A stretch of 46,946 bases of DNA from Streptomyces noursei (GCF_001646665.1 NZ_LWBU01000001.1:60650-107595); one strand, 5' to 3'; counted from the first letter of the stretch, positions 25,233 through 34,919 are shown. Made by a program: numbers and translations. Notes: a model not told the origin generated them from the sequence alone.

Positions 25233-26189
25233 TCACTCGCCCCGGGTGAAGGTGCGCCGGTACTCGCTCGGCGTGGTGCCGAGGATGCGCTGGAAGTGCA
25301 GGCGCAGGTTGGCGCCGGTCCCCAGCCCGACGTCCGCGGCGATCTGCTCGACGCTGCGCTGCGAGAGTTCGAGCAGTTCCCGGGCCAGATCGATGCGGGC
25401 CCGCATCACCCACTGCATCGGCGTGCAGCCGGTCTCCTCGACGAAGCGCCGTGAGAACGTGCGCGGCGAGACCCCCGCCTGCCGCGCCAGGGTGTCGAGC
25501 GTGAGGGGCTCGCCGAGCCGGTGCAGCGCCCATTCGCGGGTGGCGGCGAACCGTTCGCCCAGCGGCTCGGGGACGCTGCGCGGCACGTACTGTGCCTGGC
25601 CGCCGCTGCGGTAGGGGGCGGCGACCAGCCGCCGGGCCGCGTGGTTGGACGCGGCCACCCCGACGTCGCCGCGCAGGATGTGCAGGCACAGGTCGATGCC
25701 GGAGGCGGCGCCGGCGGAGGTGAGCACGCTGCCCTCGTCGACGAACAGCACGTTCCCGTCGACCCGGACGAGCGGGTGCCTGGCGGCGAGCGCCCGGGTG
25801 TAGTGCCAGTGCGTGGTGGCGCGCCTGCCGTCGAGCAGACCCGTGGCGGCGAGTGCGAAGGCACCGGTCGAGATGGCGGCGAGGCGCGCGCCCCGGTCGT
25901 GGGCGGCGACCAGGGCCTCGACGACGGCCCGCGGCGGATCGTCGCGGTCCGGGAAGCGGTAGCCGGGGACGAACACGAGGTCGGCCCACGCCAGCGCGTC
26001 GAGGCCGTCGGCGACGTGGTAGGCGAGGCCGTCGCCACCGGTCACCAGGCCGGGCGCCGCCCCGCACACCCGCACCTCGTACGGCATGCTCGCGCGGGTC
26101 GTGAAGACCTGTGCGGGGATGCCGACGTCGAGCGGTTTCGCCCCTTCGAGCACGAGGACGGCGACGCGACGCGGGCGGGCTGCTGGCAC
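25233..26189 (-). CDS. GlxA-family transcriptional regulator (DJ-1/PfpI plus AraC HTH)
   Basis: A 318-aa two-domain regulator. Residues about 8-185 form a DJ-1/PfpI-like sensor domain (RVAVLVLEGAKPLDVGIPAQVF, LVFVPGYRFPDRDDPP, LAAISTGAFALAATGLLDGR, where the nucleophile-elbow Cys of enzymes is replaced by Thr). Residues about 215-318 form an AraC/XylS DNA-binding domain with two helix-turn-helices (LDTLARQAGVSPRTFSRRFVEETGCTPMQW and VEQIAADVGLGTGANLRLHFQRILGTTPSEYRRTF). The start is GTG 26189. Effector and targets are not deducible. The divergent and adjacent genes give no clear clue. Confidence 0.92.
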   Translation of the reverse strand: MPAARPRRVAVLVLEGAKPLDVGIPAQVFTTRASMPYEVRVCGAAPGLVTGGDGLAYHVADGLDALAWADLVFVPGYRFPDRDDPPRAVVEALVAAHDRGARLAAISTGAFALAATGLLDGRRATTHWHYTRALAARHPLVRVDGNVLFVDEGSVLTSAGAASGIDLCLHILRGDVGVAASNHAARRLVAAPYRSGGQAQYVPRSVPEPLGERFAATREWALHRLGEPLTLDTLARQAGVSPRTFSRRFVEETGCTPMQWVMRARIDLARELLELSQRSVEQIAADVGLGTGANLRLHFQRILGTTPSEYRRTFTRGE

Positions 26190-26339
26190 GGGAGAAGGTT
26201 ACGCGGGGCGGGCGCGACGCACCCGCGTGCTCACCGCGCCCACCGCGCGGACGGCCACATCGGTCGGTGCGCCTCCCACGTCACGGGCCACCGTCTCCGT
26301 CCCGCCCGGCGGCGGCACCGCGCGCGAGCCGTACGGGGA

Positions 26340-26810
26340 TCAGGCCCGCGACAGCCGGTTGTCGCCCGCGCTCTGCCGCCCGGGTATGCGCGCCGAACCG
26401 CGCGTCGTTCCGCGCGCCGCCTCCCGCGCCGTCCCGCGCGCCTCCGAGCGGGCCGCCGCCCGCGCCTCGGCGCGCGCCGCGCGCTGGGCCCTGCGCCGCT
26501 CCCGGCGGAGCCGGCGCGCCGTACTGCTGGGCGTGGACACCACGCCGTGGCGCTGGTTCCACACCTGCCGGGTCACCCACACGTCCAGCACGGACCAGGT
26601 CGCGACCACCGTGCTCCCGACGCTGGTGAGCACCATCGGGAAGGCCAGCCAGGACGCCGTGACCGTACAGAAGAACGCGACCATCGCCTGGATGAGTGTC
26701 AGTGCCGTGATGAGCACCGCGCGAACAGCCGCCGTACGCACCGGATCCGGGAGCCTCCGCCGCCCCACCGGCTCTTCCACCCACAACTCGCGCCGCTCTG
26801 CCGTCTCCAT
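26340..26810 (-). CDS. Membrane protein with Arg/Ala-rich cytoplasmic tail
   Basis: A 156-aa protein with two hydrophobic helices at about residues 30-75 (VRAVLITALTLIQAMVAFFC and WLAFPMVLTSVGSTVVATWSVL), then a Trp-containing loop (VWVTRQVWNQRHG). The 60-residue tail is extremely Arg/Ala-rich (RRLRRERRRAQRAARAEARA and repeats of ARG/REA). I chose ATG 26810 with GGGGAG upstream; a GTG four codons earlier overlaps that SD. The tail could bind nucleic acid or anionic lipid, or could be a low-complexity drift product. No family recognised. Confidence 0.75.
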   Translation of the reverse strand: METAERRELWVEEPVGRRRLPDPVRTAAVRAVLITALTLIQAMVAFFCTVTASWLAFPMVLTSVGSTVVATWSVLDVWVTRQVWNQRHGVVSTPSSTARRLRRERRRAQRAARAEARAAARSEARGTAREAARGTTRGSARIPGRQSAGDNRLSRA

Positions 26811-27182
26811 CCGAACCGCCACTCCCCACGCCGACCGTCACAAGGGTGGCTGCCCGCCTTGAGCCGCTTTACGCGGACCGTTCTTGCCTCCCCGTACGGA
26901 AAGGACGATCGACGGCCGGGGAAGATTCCCCCGGATCGTGCAATTCCAGCCATCCGCCCACCAACCAGAAATGACGCCCCACCAGGTGCCGTACGCCACA
27001 GCGGCGATCGTCAACTCGCCGAATAGCAGGAAAACTCATGATCTGCGCGACGGTGTGAGGCTGAAAATCGCCCGGGCGTCCCTTCGAGTTGTCCGTGATG
27101 CAGTAGTAGGCTCGCGCCGTTTATTGCCGTGTTGATGTGTACACCCACGCCGGACGACAGGCGGGTGCGAGTGGGGGAGGCC
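26811..27182. promoter_or_regulatory. Intergenic region upstream of the conservon
   Basis: This 372-bp divergent gap must contain the cvnABCD promoter and that of the membrane protein gene. It is less GC-rich than the flanks (gcaggaaaactcatgatctg near 27025; gtttattgccgtgttgatgtg near 27119). TAGTAGGCT near 27106 is a possible -10, but its -35 is unconvincing. Readable short frames here have non-coding third-position use. Confidence 0.35.
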
Positions 27183-29888
27183 ATGCGCTTTCGCGGGAAG
27201 TCGATCCGCAGGAAGATCGTGGCGTTGCTCCTCGTGCCGCTCCTCTCCCTCACCGGCCTGTGGGGATTCGCGACCTACATCACCGGCCGCGAGGCCGGCC
27301 AGCTCCTCGACGTCGGCCACATAGTCGACAGGGTCGCGCACCCCCTCGAGGAGACCATCAACGTCATCCAGCGCGAGCGCCGCCAGTCGCTGATCTACCT
27401 CGCGGACCCGCGTTCCGCCGAGGCCCTGCCCGTCCTGCGCCGTGACCGTACGGCGACCGACCGGGCCATCGCCCGGATCCGCGCCAGCGCCAAGGACCCC
27501 GGTGTCGTCGACGCGCTCAGCGGCCAGGCGTCCGCCAGGCTCACCTCCCTCCTCGAAGCGCTCGACGACCTCACCTCCCTGCGCCGCTCCGTCGAGACCC
27601 GTGCCGTGGGCCGCCTCCAGGCCCTGGACTTCTACAACCGGCTCGTGGACCCCTGCTACAGCTTCCTCACCAACCTCCACGCCCTGGAGAACGTGGAGCT
27701 GGACAAGCAGGGACGGGCCCTCACCGGTGTCGTACGGGCCCGCGAGATGCTCTCCCGGCAGGACGCCCTGACGGTCTCCTCCCTCATCAGCAGGAGGATC
27801 ACCGCCCAGGAAGTACGCGCCATGTCCGACCTCGCCGCCCACCGCGAACTGCTCTACGAGGTCAACCTGGAGCTGATGCCCGCCTCCGAACGCGACATCT
27901 TCCAGGCCTACTGGCGCGGCCCCGAGACCGAGACGCTGCGCGACGCCGAGGACGCCCTGCTCGCCGAGGGGGCCACCGACGAGCCCCGCTCGATCGACGC
28001 GGTGCGCTGGGAGGAGCTGGCGACCCCCGTCCTCGACGAACTTGCCCGCGAGAACACCGAGGCCGGCAACCGCTATCAGGACCGCGTCGAGCCCGCCGCC
28101 CACAGCGTCCTGCTGAAGGCGGGCGTCGCCGGTGTGCTGGGCTTCCTCGCCCTGCTCGTATCGGTCGTCGTGTCCGTACGGATCGGACGGGGCCTCGTGC
28201 GCGACCTGCGCCGGCTGCGCAAGGAGGCCCAGGAGGTGTCCGGCGTACGGCTGCCCAGCGTGATGCGCCGCCTCGCCGCCGGCGAGCACGTCGACGTCGA
28301 GACCGAGGTGCCGCACCTGGAGTACGAGAAGGACGAGGTCGGCCAGGTCGGCCAGGCCCTCAACACCCTCCAGCGGGCCGCCGTGGAGGCCGCCGTCAAG
28401 CAGGCCGACATGCGCCGCGGCGTCTCCGACGTCTTCGTCAACCTCGCCCGCCGCAACCAGGTGCTCCTCCACCGCCAGCTCACCCTCCTCGACACCATGG
28501 AGCGGCGCACCGAGGACACCGAGGAACTCGCCGACCTGTTCCGCCTGGACCACCTCACCACCCGCATGCGCCGCCACGCCGAGGGCCTGGTCATCCTCTC
28601 CGGCGCCGCACCCTCCCGGCAGTGGCGCAAGCCGGTGCAGCTGATGGACGTCGTACGGGCGGCCGTCGCCGAGGTCGAGGACTACGAGCGCATCGAGGTC
28701 CGGCGCCTGCCGCGCATCGGCGTCGGCGGCCCCGCGGTCGCGGACCTCACCCACCTCATCGCCGAACTGCTGGAGAACGCCACGGTGTTCTCCCCGCCGC
28801 ACACCGCCGTCCACGTCCACGGCGAGCGGGTCGCCAACGGCTTCACCCTGGAGATCGACGACCGCGGACTCGGGATGGCGCCCGAGGCCCTGCTCGACGC
28901 CAACCTGCGGCTCGCCGAGACCCCCGAGTTCGAGCTCTCCGACACGGACCGGCTCGGCCTGTTCGTCATCAGCCGCCTCGCCCAGCGCCAGAACGTGCGG
29001 GTCTCCCTCCAGCCCTCCCCGTACGGAGGGACCACCGCGGTCGTGTTCATCCCGGCAGCGCTGCTCACCGACGCACCGGAGACCGAGGGCGCCGGTTTCC
29101 GGCTCGACCGCAAGGGCGGCAAGGACGCCCCGCACCGGCGCGCGGCACTCTCCAAGGTCCCCTCCGGCCGTTCCCCGGCCTCCGGCCCGTCCGTCCTCGA
29201 CGGACCGGTCGAACTGGAGGCGCCGGTCGGTGCGCTCGGCCTCGACGACCGGCTCGCCGGCCTCACCGACCTCGACGACCGGCTCGGCGACCTGGAAGGG
29301 TCGCGGAGCGAGGGCAGCGGGCTGTTCCGCGCCCGTCCGCCGCTGCGCCCCGTCACCGGCCGGCCCGGCGACCAGGAGCAGCACCAGCAGGCCACCGACC
29401 AGGCTCCCGATGCGACGGCGGGCGGTCTTGTCCCGCTCCCGCGCCGCAAGCCTCCCACGCTCGTCGCGCACCGCGGCCGGCGGCTGGACGAAGGCGGCCG
29501 CACGCACCCGGCACCCGGCGCCCGGTCCGACGCCGCACCCGCCGCACCGGCCGCGCCCACCACGCCATCCGGTGCCGGGGCCGCGGGGGAGACCCCGGCC
29601 CCCGACGACGACGCCACCCTCCTGCTGCGCGGCCTTCCCAGGCGCGTACGCCAGGCGAGTCTCGCCCCCCAGCTCAGGGAGGCGGCCCGCCGCGCCGCCG
29701 AGGAGGACCGGGACACCGCTCGCGACGCGGACGGCGACACCGAGCGCGAAGCGGAACAAGTACGCAGCCGAATGGCAGCCATGCAACGGGGCTGGCAGCG
29801 GGGGCGCAGGCAGAACGCCGAAGGCACCCCGCCCGCCGACCCCGGCGTAACAGCACGAGGAACGACACCCGAGGGGGACGGTCGATGA
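27183..29888 (+). CDS. cvnA: Conservon sensor histidine-kinase-like protein CvnA
   Basis: A 901-aa membrane sensor. TM1 is at residues 11-33 (VALLLVPLLSLTGLWGFATYI). A long extracellular helical domain (about 40-300, with VIQRERRQSLIYLADPRSAE) resembles the nitrate/nitrite-sensing NIT domain. TM2 is at about 305-333 (GVAGVLGFLALLVSVVVSV), then a HAMP-like region and helices with NLARRNQVLLHRQLTLLDTME, then an HATPase_c domain (HLIAELLENATVFSPPHTAV; DDRGLGMAPEAL; DTDRLGLFVISRLAQRQ). The last 250 residues are a Pro/Ala/Arg-rich disordered tail. No canonical kinase H-box is obvious, as in other CvnA proteins. It probably acts with CvnB, CvnC and CvnD at the membrane. ATG 27183 is the best N-terminus, although the GGGGGAGG SD is only 2 nt away; GTG codons just upstream are alternatives. 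Confidence 0.93.
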   Translation: MRFRGKSIRRKIVALLLVPLLSLTGLWGFATYITGREAGQLLDVGHIVDRVAHPLEETINVIQRERRQSLIYLADPRSAEALPVLRRDRTATDRAIARIRASAKDPGVVDALSGQASARLTSLLEALDDLTSLRRSVETRAVGRLQALDFYNRLVDPCYSFLTNLHALENVELDKQGRALTGVVRAREMLSRQDALTVSSLISRRITAQEVRAMSDLAAHRELLYEVNLELMPASERDIFQAYWRGPETETLRDAEDALLAEGATDEPRSIDAVRWEELATPVLDELARENTEAGNRYQDRVEPAAHSVLLKAGVAGVLGFLALLVSVVVSVRIGRGLVRDLRRLRKEAQEVSGVRLPSVMRRLAAGEHVDVETEVPHLEYEKDEVGQVGQALNTLQRAAVEAAVKQADMRRGVSDVFVNLARRNQVLLHRQLTLLDTMERRTEDTEELADLFRLDHLTTRMRRHAEGLVILSGAAPSRQWRKPVQLMDVVRAAVAEVEDYERIEVRRLPRIGVGGPAVADLTHLIAELLENATVFSPPHTAVHVHGERVANGFTLEIDDRGLGMAPEALLDANLRLAETPEFELSDTDRLGLFVISRLAQRQNVRVSLQPSPYGGTTAVVFIPAALLTDAPETEGAGFRLDRKGGKDAPHRRAALSKVPSGRSPASGPSVLDGPVELEAPVGALGLDDRLAGLTDLDDRLGDLEGSRSEGSGLFRARPPLRPVTGRPGDQEQHQQATDQAPDATAGGLVPLPRRKPPTLVAHRGRRLDEGGRTHPAPGARSDAAPAAPAAPTTPSGAGAAGETPAPDDDATLLLRGLPRRVRQASLAPQLREAARRAAEEDRDTARDADGDTEREAEQVRSRMAAMQRGWQRGRRQNAEGTPPADPGVTARGTTPEGDGR

Positions 29889-30325
29889 CCGCACCGAACG
29901 CCGCAGCAGCACCCGACTCGACCGGCTCGACCGGTGAGCTGAACTGGCTCCTGGACGAGCTGGTCGACAGGGTCGGCTCCATCCGCAAGGCCCTGGTGCT
30001 CTCCAGCGACGGACTGGCCACCGGAGCCTCCAAGGACCTCAGCCGTGAGGACGCCGAGCACATGGCGGCCGTGGCCTCCGGGTTCCACAGCCTCGCCAAG
30101 GGCGTCGGCCGCCACTTCGACGCCGGCAGCGTCCGCCAGACCGTGGTCGAGCTGGAGGAGGCATTCCTCTTCGTCACGGCCGCCGGCGACGGCAGCTGCC
30201 TCGCCGTGCTCGCCGACGCCGACTCGGACGTCGGGCTCGTCGCGTACGAGATGACGCTGATGGTCAAGCGGGTCGGGGCACACCTCGCGACGGCACCTCG
30301 GACCGGACTGCACGCCGGAGGGTGA
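29885..30325 (+). CDS. cvnB: Roadblock/LC7-domain protein CvnB
   Basis: A 146-aa Roadblock/LC7 protein: LNWLLDELVDRVGSIRKALVLSSDGLATGASKDL, AEHMAAVASGFHSLAKGVGRHF, VVELEEAFLFVTAAGDGSCLAVLADADSDVGLVAYEMTLMVKRVG. These small proteins bind and regulate Ras-like GTPases, here probably CvnD, at the membrane sensor. ATG 29885 overlaps the cvnA stop as ATGA. The protein has no hydrophobic segment. Confidence 0.95.
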   Translation: MTAPNAAAAPDSTGSTGELNWLLDELVDRVGSIRKALVLSSDGLATGASKDLSREDAEHMAAVASGFHSLAKGVGRHFDAGSVRQTVVELEEAFLFVTAAGDGSCLAVLADADSDVGLVAYEMTLMVKRVGAHLATAPRTGLHAGG

Positions 30326-30335
30326 GGGGGATGCG

Positions 30336-30764
30336 ATGAGTGACGCAGCAGGGCCGCACAACCGGCACAGACGCCGGGGCCGCCATGAGCCGCACCACTG
30401 GTTCGACGACGACGCGGGCCCGGTGGTCCGCCCGTACGCGATGACACGCGGCCGTACCAGCAGCGCCACCCGCCACCGCCTCGACCTGATCGCGATGGTC
30501 GTCCCCGAACCCGCGGCCGACGACCCCGGCCGCGACCAGACGCTGTCCCCGGAGCACGTGGAGATCGTCGAGCGGTGCAGCGACCTGCCCCGCTCGATCG
30601 CCGAGCTGGCCTCCGGCCTGGACCTGCCCGTGGGGGTGGTCCGCGTCCTGGTGGGCGACCTCGTCGAGGACGAACTCGTCCACGTCACCCGTCCCGTACC
30701 GCCGGCCGAACTGCCGGACGTCAGCATCCTCCGTGAGGTGATCAATGGCCTTCGGGCGCTCTAG
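30336..30764 (+). CDS. cvnC: DUF742-family protein CvnC
   Basis: A 142-aa DUF742 protein. After a basic N-terminus come the diagnostic GPVVRPYAMTRGRT and a winged-helix-like part (SPEHVEIVERCSDLPRSIAELASGLDLPVGVVRVLVGDLVEDELVHV). The ending, LPDVSILREVINGLRAL, is typical of the family. Such proteins are probably DNA-binding-like adaptors of the conservon signalling complex. It starts 10 bp after cvnB and its 3' end overlaps cvnD by 20 bp. Confidence 0.95.
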   Translation: MSDAAGPHNRHRRRGRHEPHHWFDDDAGPVVRPYAMTRGRTSSATRHRLDLIAMVVPEPAADDPGRDQTLSPEHVEIVERCSDLPRSIAELASGLDLPVGVVRVLVGDLVEDELVHVTRPVPPAELPDVSILREVINGLRAL

Positions 30765-31356
30765 CACCGGCCGCAGGAAGCGACCGGTCGAGCCGGTGAC
30801 GCTGAAGCTCCTGGTCGCCGGCGGATTCGGGGTGGGCAAGACCACCCTGGTGGGCGCGGTCAGCGAGATCCGGCCGCTGCGCACCGAGGAGACCCTCACG
30901 GAGGCCGGGCGGCCGGTCGACGACCTGCGGGGCGTCGAGACCAAGTCGACCACCACGGTCGCCATGGACTTCGGGCGCATCACCGTCCGCGAGGACCTGG
31001 TGCTGTACCTGTTCGGGACGCCGGGACAGGACCGCTTCTGGTTCCTCTGGGACGAGCTGGCCCAAGGGGCCCTGGGAGCGGTGGTGCTGTGCGACACCCG
31101 CCGCCTGGAGGACAGCTTCGCCGCGATCGACTACTTCGAGCGGCGCGGCATCCCCTTCGCGGTGGCCGTCAACTGCTTCGAGGGGGCGGCGCGCTTCCCC
31201 GCCGGGACGGTGCGGACGGCGCTCGACCTCGACCCGGACGTGCCGTTGATGATGTGCGACGCGCGGGACCGGGAGTCGGTCAAGGCGGTGCTCGTCGCCG
31301 TGGTCGAGCACGCCCTGACCCTCGCGGCCCGCACCCGTGAGCCCGCCGTGACCTGA
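30745..31356 (+). CDS. cvnD: Conservon GTP/ATP-binding protein CvnD
   Basis: A 203-aa small Ras-like GTPase. The P-loop GGFGVGKTTL has K32 and T33. The switch II-type motif is LFGTPGQDRFWFLW, with the usual DxxG replaced by TPGQ. The G4 motif NKxD is degenerate (NCFE in VAVNCFEGAARF). A final helical part ends LTLAARTREPAVT. It should cycle as the switch of the CvnABCD complex, regulated by CvnB. Some conservons continue with a cytochrome P450 gene; here the operon ends with a terminator hairpin, so there is none. Confidence 0.95.
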   Translation: MAFGRSSTGRRKRPVEPVTLKLLVAGGFGVGKTTLVGAVSEIRPLRTEETLTEAGRPVDDLRGVETKSTTTVAMDFGRITVREDLVLYLFGTPGQDRFWFLWDELAQGALGAVVLCDTRRLEDSFAAIDYFERRGIPFAVAVNCFEGAARFPAGTVRTALDLDPDVPLMMCDARDRESVKAVLVAVVEHALTLAARTREPAVT

Positions 31357-31398
31357 GGCGCCCGCGCCCGCTGGTCCGCCACCGTCGAGAAGACGGCC

Positions 31399-31434
31399 GC
31401 GGCCCGTCCCCCACCGACGGGAGGCACGGGCCGC
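31399..31434. terminator. Bidirectional terminator between cvnD and glpK
   Basis: GCGGCCCGT (31399-31407) pairs with ACGGGCCGC (31426-31434). The stem extends inward with the CCCC...GGGA arms. The hairpin sits between the convergent conservon and the glycerol operon. Confidence 0.7.
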
Positions 31435-31466
31435 GTGCACCGAGTGATCCGGCCGGCCCTCCGGCC

Positions 31467-33014
31467 TCACCCCGCCCCGGCGCCCGCCCCCGCCCCGGCG
31501 CTCCCCTCCTCGTGCCCGTCCTCCCAGCCCAGGCTCCGCTCCACCGCCCGGCGCCACTTGCCGTACTCCCGCTCCCGGGCAGCCGCCGCCATCCGGGGCC
31601 GCCACTCCGCGTCACGCCGCCAGTGGGCCTTCAGCTCGTCCGGTCCCGACCACACCCCGGTGGCCAGCCCCGCCGCGTAGGCGGCGCCCAGGCAGGTGGT
31701 CTCCGCCACCTCGGGCCGGATCACCGGGACACCCAGCACGTCCGCCTGGTGCTGCATCAGCAGGCCGTTGACGGTCATTCCGCCGTCCACCTTCAGGGAC
31801 GAGATCCGCACCCCCGAGTCCTGGTGCATGGCGTCCACGACCTCGCGGGTCTGCCAGCTGGTGGCCTCCAGGACGGCACGCGCCAGATGCGCCTTGGTGA
31901 CGTACCGGGTGAGGCCCGTGACGACACCGCGCGCGTCCGAGCGCCAGTACGGCGCGAACAGCCCGGAGAAGGCGGGCACGATGTACGCGCCGCCGTTGTC
32001 CTCCACGCTCGCCGCCAGCGTCTCGATCTCATCGGCGCTGCGGATGATGCCGAGCTGGTCCCGGAACCACTGCACCAGGGCGCCCGTGATGGCGATCGAG
32101 CCCTCCAGGCAGTACACCGGTGCCTGCTCACCGATCCTGTACCCGACCGTCGTGATCAGGCCGTTCTTCGACGGCACCGGGCGCTCCCCGGTGTTGAGCA
32201 GCAGGAAACTCCCCGTGCCGTACGTGTTCTTGGCGGTTCCCGGGTCGTAACAGGCCTGGCCGAAGAGGGCCGCCTGCTGATCGCCGAGGGCCGACGCGAC
32301 GGGCACGCCCCGCAGCGGTCCGACGGCGGTGCCGTACACCTCCGACGACGGCCGTATCCGGGGCAGCATGACGGCGGGCAGGTCCATGGCCTCGAGGATG
32401 GACCGGTCCCAGTCCAGCGTCTCCAGGTCCATCAGCAGGGTGCGGGACGCGTTGGTGACGTCGGTGACGTGGACGCCGCCCTCGACACCCCCGGTGAGGT
32501 TCCAGACGAGCCAGGAGTCGATGGTGCCGAAGGCGATCTCCCCGCGCTCGGCGCGCGCACGCAGCCCGGGGACGTTGTCGAGCAGCCAGGCCGCCTTGGG
32601 GCCGGAGAAGTAGGAGGCGAGGGGCAGTCCCGTGGTGTCCCGGAACCGGTCCTGGCCGTCGGTGCCGCCGAGCCGGGCGCACAGGGCCGACGTGCGGGTG
32701 TCCTGCCACACGATCGCGTTGTGCACCGGTTTCCCGGTGGCCCGGTCCCACAGGACCGTCGTCTCCCGCTGGTTGGTGATGCCGAGCGCGCTCAGCCGGT
32801 CCGGCTCCAGCCCCGCCTTGGCGAGGGCTCCCGCCACCACCGCCTGGACCTTGCACCAGATCTCGGTGGCGTCGTGCTCGACCCAGCCCGGCTTGGGGAA
32901 GATCTGACGGTGCTCACGCCGGTCGACGGCGACGACGGCACCGTGCCGGTCGAAGACGATGCAGCGGCTGGAGGTGGTGCCCTGGTCGATCGCGGCGACG
33001 AAGCTGTCCGTCAT
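31467..33014 (-). CDS. glpK: Glycerol kinase
   Basis: A 515-aa FGGY-family kinase phosphorylating glycerol to glycerol-3-phosphate with ATP. N-terminal [21 protein letters not shown] is the FGGY/actin-fold phosphate 1 loop. Further motifs include [11 protein letters not shown] (glycerol contact), [62 protein letters not shown] and [16 protein letters not shown]. It ends in a curious AGAGAGAGAG tail from a CGCC-type repeat. ATG 33014 has AAGGGG about 9 nt upstream. It follows glpF by 108 bp on the same strand and is probably cotranscribed. No glpD or GylR-type regulator is next to it in this window. Confidence 0.97.
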   Translation of the reverse strand: MTDSFVAAIDQGTTSSRCIVFDRHGAVVAVDRREHRQIFPKPGWVEHDATEIWCKVQAVVAGALAKAGLEPDRLSALGITNQRETTVLWDRATGKPVHNAIVWQDTRTSALCARLGGTDGQDRFRDTTGLPLASYFSGPKAAWLLDNVPGLRARAERGEIAFGTIDSWLVWNLTGGVEGGVHVTDVTNASRTLLMDLETLDWDRSILEAMDLPAVMLPRIRPSSEVYGTAVGPLRGVPVASALGDQQAALFGQACYDPGTAKNTYGTGSFLLLNTGERPVPSKNGLITTVGYRIGEQAPVYCLEGSIAITGALVQWFRDQLGIIRSADEIETLAASVEDNGGAYIVPAFSGLFAPYWRSDARGVVTGLTRYVTKAHLARAVLEATSWQTREVVDAMHQDSGVRISSLKVDGGMTVNGLLMQHQADVLGVPVIRPEVAETTCLGAAYAAGLATGVWSGPDELKAHWRRDAEWRPRMAAAAREREYGKWRRAVERSLGWEDGHEEGSAGAGAGAGAG

Positions 33015-33122
33015 GTGATGAAACCCCTTGTCGCGAGTGGGAGCCGGGCCGGGCGGCCGTGCCGGGACGGCGGATGGGCGGGACGCACGAACGGGTGGGG
33101 AGGGTGGCGCGGGTGGGCCGTC

Positions 33123-33884
33123 TCAGTAGGCGGCGTTGCAGAGGACCCCTGCGAGCAGCCCTCCCAGGAGCGGCCCGGCCACCGGGATCCACGCGTAGCC
33201 CCAGTCGGAGGTGCCCTTGTTGGGGATCGGCAGCAGGGCGTGCACGATGCGCGGCCCCAGGTCCCGGGCGGGGTTGATGGCGTAACCGGTCGGCCCGCCG
33301 AGTGACATGCCGATGCCGGCGACCAGCAGGGACACCAGCAGGATGGAGATGCCGGAGCCGTAGATGCCCGCCGCCTCACCGGGGATCGGGCCGACGCCGA
33401 TGCCGTCGTTCTTCCCGAACGCCAGGATCGGGAGGACCAGCGCGACCGTCGCGACGACCTCGGTCGTCAGGTTGGCGGCCGGGTTGCGGACCTCGGGTCC
33501 GGTCGAGAAGATCCCGAGCGTGGGCCGGGAGGTCGCCGTGTCGGCGTTCGCCCGGAACTGCGCGTAGTAGACCAGCCAGGCGAGTACGGCTCCGAGGACC
33601 GCGCCGGCCAGCTGCGCGAGGACGTACAGCGGCACCTTGCCCCACTCGCCCGTGTCGACGGCGACGCCGACCGTCACGGCGGGGTTGAGGTGTCCCCCCG
33701 AGAGCGGCGCGGCGGTGTACGCCCCCGCCAGTACCCCGAAGCCCCAGCCCAAGGCGATGACGACCCACCCGGCGCCTTTGGCCTTGGAGAAGTCGAGCGT
33801 GACGGCGGCGCAGACGCCCGCCCCGAAGAGGATGAGGATCGCGGTGCCGATGACCTCACCGGCGAAGATGTCTCCATTGCTCAT
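33123..33884 (-). CDS. glpF: Glycerol uptake facilitator (MIP/aquaglyceroporin)
   Basis: A 253-aa major intrinsic protein with six membrane segments. The first NPA box is [12 protein letters not shown] and the second is [14 protein letters not shown]. The Asp after the second NPA (NPARD) is characteristic of glycerol facilitators rather than water-specific channels. ATG 33884 carries an excellent AGGAG SD at 6-nt spacing. A much longer frame extension upstream is not coding. It leads the glpF-glpK pair, giving passive glycerol entry followed by trapping through phosphorylation. A promoter-like pair lies at 33976-34004. Confidence 0.96.
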   Translation of the reverse strand: MSNGDIFAGEVIGTAILILFGAGVCAAVTLDFSKAKGAGWVVIALGWGFGVLAGAYTAAPLSGGHLNPAVTVGVAVDTGEWGKVPLYVLAQLAGAVLGAVLAWLVYYAQFRANADTATSRPTLGIFSTGPEVRNPAANLTTEVVATVALVLPILAFGKNDGIGVGPIPGEAAGIYGSGISILLVSLLVAGIGMSLGGPTGYAINPARDLGPRIVHALLPIPNKGTSDWGYAWIPVAGPLLGGLLAGVLCNAAY

Positions 33885-33975
33885 GGCGGCTCCTAGGCTC
33901 CATGGCTCCCTGGCGTGCCGGACGGGCATGGGGGTGCTGGTGCGCGGGCGTGAGCGGCGATGTCGACGAAGAGGC

Positions 33976-34004
33976 AGTGTTCTCCCGCCGTGACGGTGCG
34001 TCAA
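33976..34004 (-). promoter_or_regulatory. Candidate glpF promoter
   Basis: On the minus strand TTGACG (34004-33999) and AACACT (33981-33976) are spaced by 17 bp, 92 bp upstream of the glpF ATG. The -35 is good and the -10 poor. No operator palindrome was recognised nearby. Confidence 0.35.
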
Positions 34005-34059
34005 GGCCGTCGGCACCGCCGGTCCGCAGGGGAGTGGAGGACCCTGTGTGGCCCGTGGC

Positions 34060-34887
34060 TCAGTGCCCCGCCACCGACCGCCTGGAGACGGGAAAGTCGA
34101 AGTACGTGTCGGGGAACGGCTCCGGCTCGTACGTGAAGTGCCACCACTCCTCGGGCAGGTTGACGAACCCCTCCGCACCGAGCGTGTCCCTCAGCAGGTT
34201 CCGGTTCGCCCGCTGCTCACCCCGTACGCGCGGGTCGTCGGTGCGGGAGAGCGTGTCGAAGCAGTCGTAACCCGTGCCCATGTCGAGGGAGTTGTCGGGA
34301 AACCGCTCCCCTTGCGGGGCGTAGCACGGCACCAGCGCTTCCCCCGGCTCGTAGGGGCGGGTCGGTGCCGCGGGAAGGCGTACGACGGTCAGGTCCACCG
34401 TGGAACCCCGGCTGTGCCCCGACCTCACGGCGATGTACCCGTCCGCGAAGAGCCGCGACTTGTCGACCAGCGGATGGAACTCCGCCTTCATCCGCACGTC
34501 CCGAAGGTCCTTCGCCCACCGTACGAAGTGGTCCACGGCCCGCTGCGGCCGGTAGCAGTCGTACACCTTGAGCGAATGGCCCTGCCGCAGCAGGGTCGCC
34601 TGCGCCCGGTGCAGGGCCCGCGCGGCGGGCCGGGTCAGGATGCACACGGGTTGCCGGTAGCCGTCCACGGGCTCGCCCACGAAGTTGTGGGCGGTCGTGT
34701 AGCGCATCTCCTGGATGATGGTCGGGTCGACGGAGCGGAGGGTCACGAAGTCCTCCGGCGCCTTCGGCTCGGCCGTGGCCAGCGCGGCGGGCGCCGGGGA
34801 CGCCGGCACGGCGAGGAGCACGGCCGCGACCGTCACCAGGGCGCGGGAAACGGGGGCCAGGGGGACCACGGAGGCTCGTCCTGTCAT
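34060..34887 (-). CDS. D-alanyl-D-alanine dipeptidase (VanX/DdpX-like), exported
   Basis: A 275-aa M15D-type zinc dipeptidase. An N-terminal signal peptide ([24 protein letters not shown]) suggests secretion. The metal centre is in [13 protein letters not shown] (H158, D165) and EEWWHF (catalytic base E247, H250). The upstream [16 protein letters not shown] substrate-binding motif and [10 protein letters not shown] are typical of VanX. The role is probably cell-wall D-Ala-D-Ala scavenging or remodelling rather than glycopeptide resistance, as no vanH/vanA genes are adjacent and the protein is exported; that is inference. The ATG at 34887 lacks an evident SD and its start region is shared with a divergent NUDIX gene. 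Confidence 0.92.
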   Translation of the reverse strand: MTGRASVVPLAPVSRALVTVAAVLLAVPASPAPAALATAEPKAPEDFVTLRSVDPTIIQEMRYTTAHNFVGEPVDGYRQPVCILTRPAARALHRAQATLLRQGHSLKVYDCYRPQRAVDHFVRWAKDLRDVRMKAEFHPLVDKSRLFADGYIAVRSGHSRGSTVDLTVVRLPAAPTRPYEPGEALVPCYAPQGERFPDNSLDMGTGYDCFDTLSRTDDPRVRGEQRANRNLLRDTLGAEGFVNLPEEWWHFTYEPEPFPDTYFDFPVSRRSVAGH

Positions 34888-34919
34888 GCGGACCGTCTAC
34901 CAGGCGCCGGGCGGGTCGG

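Noticed and set aside
27036..29912. 958-codon minus-strand open frame
   Set aside because: Shadow of cvnA; no motifs, and amino-acid use is that of an antisense frame.
34060..34887. Glycopeptide resistance cluster around the VanX-like gene
   Set aside because: No vanH, vanA or vanRS genes adjacent, and the protein has a signal peptide, unlike cytoplasmic resistance VanX.
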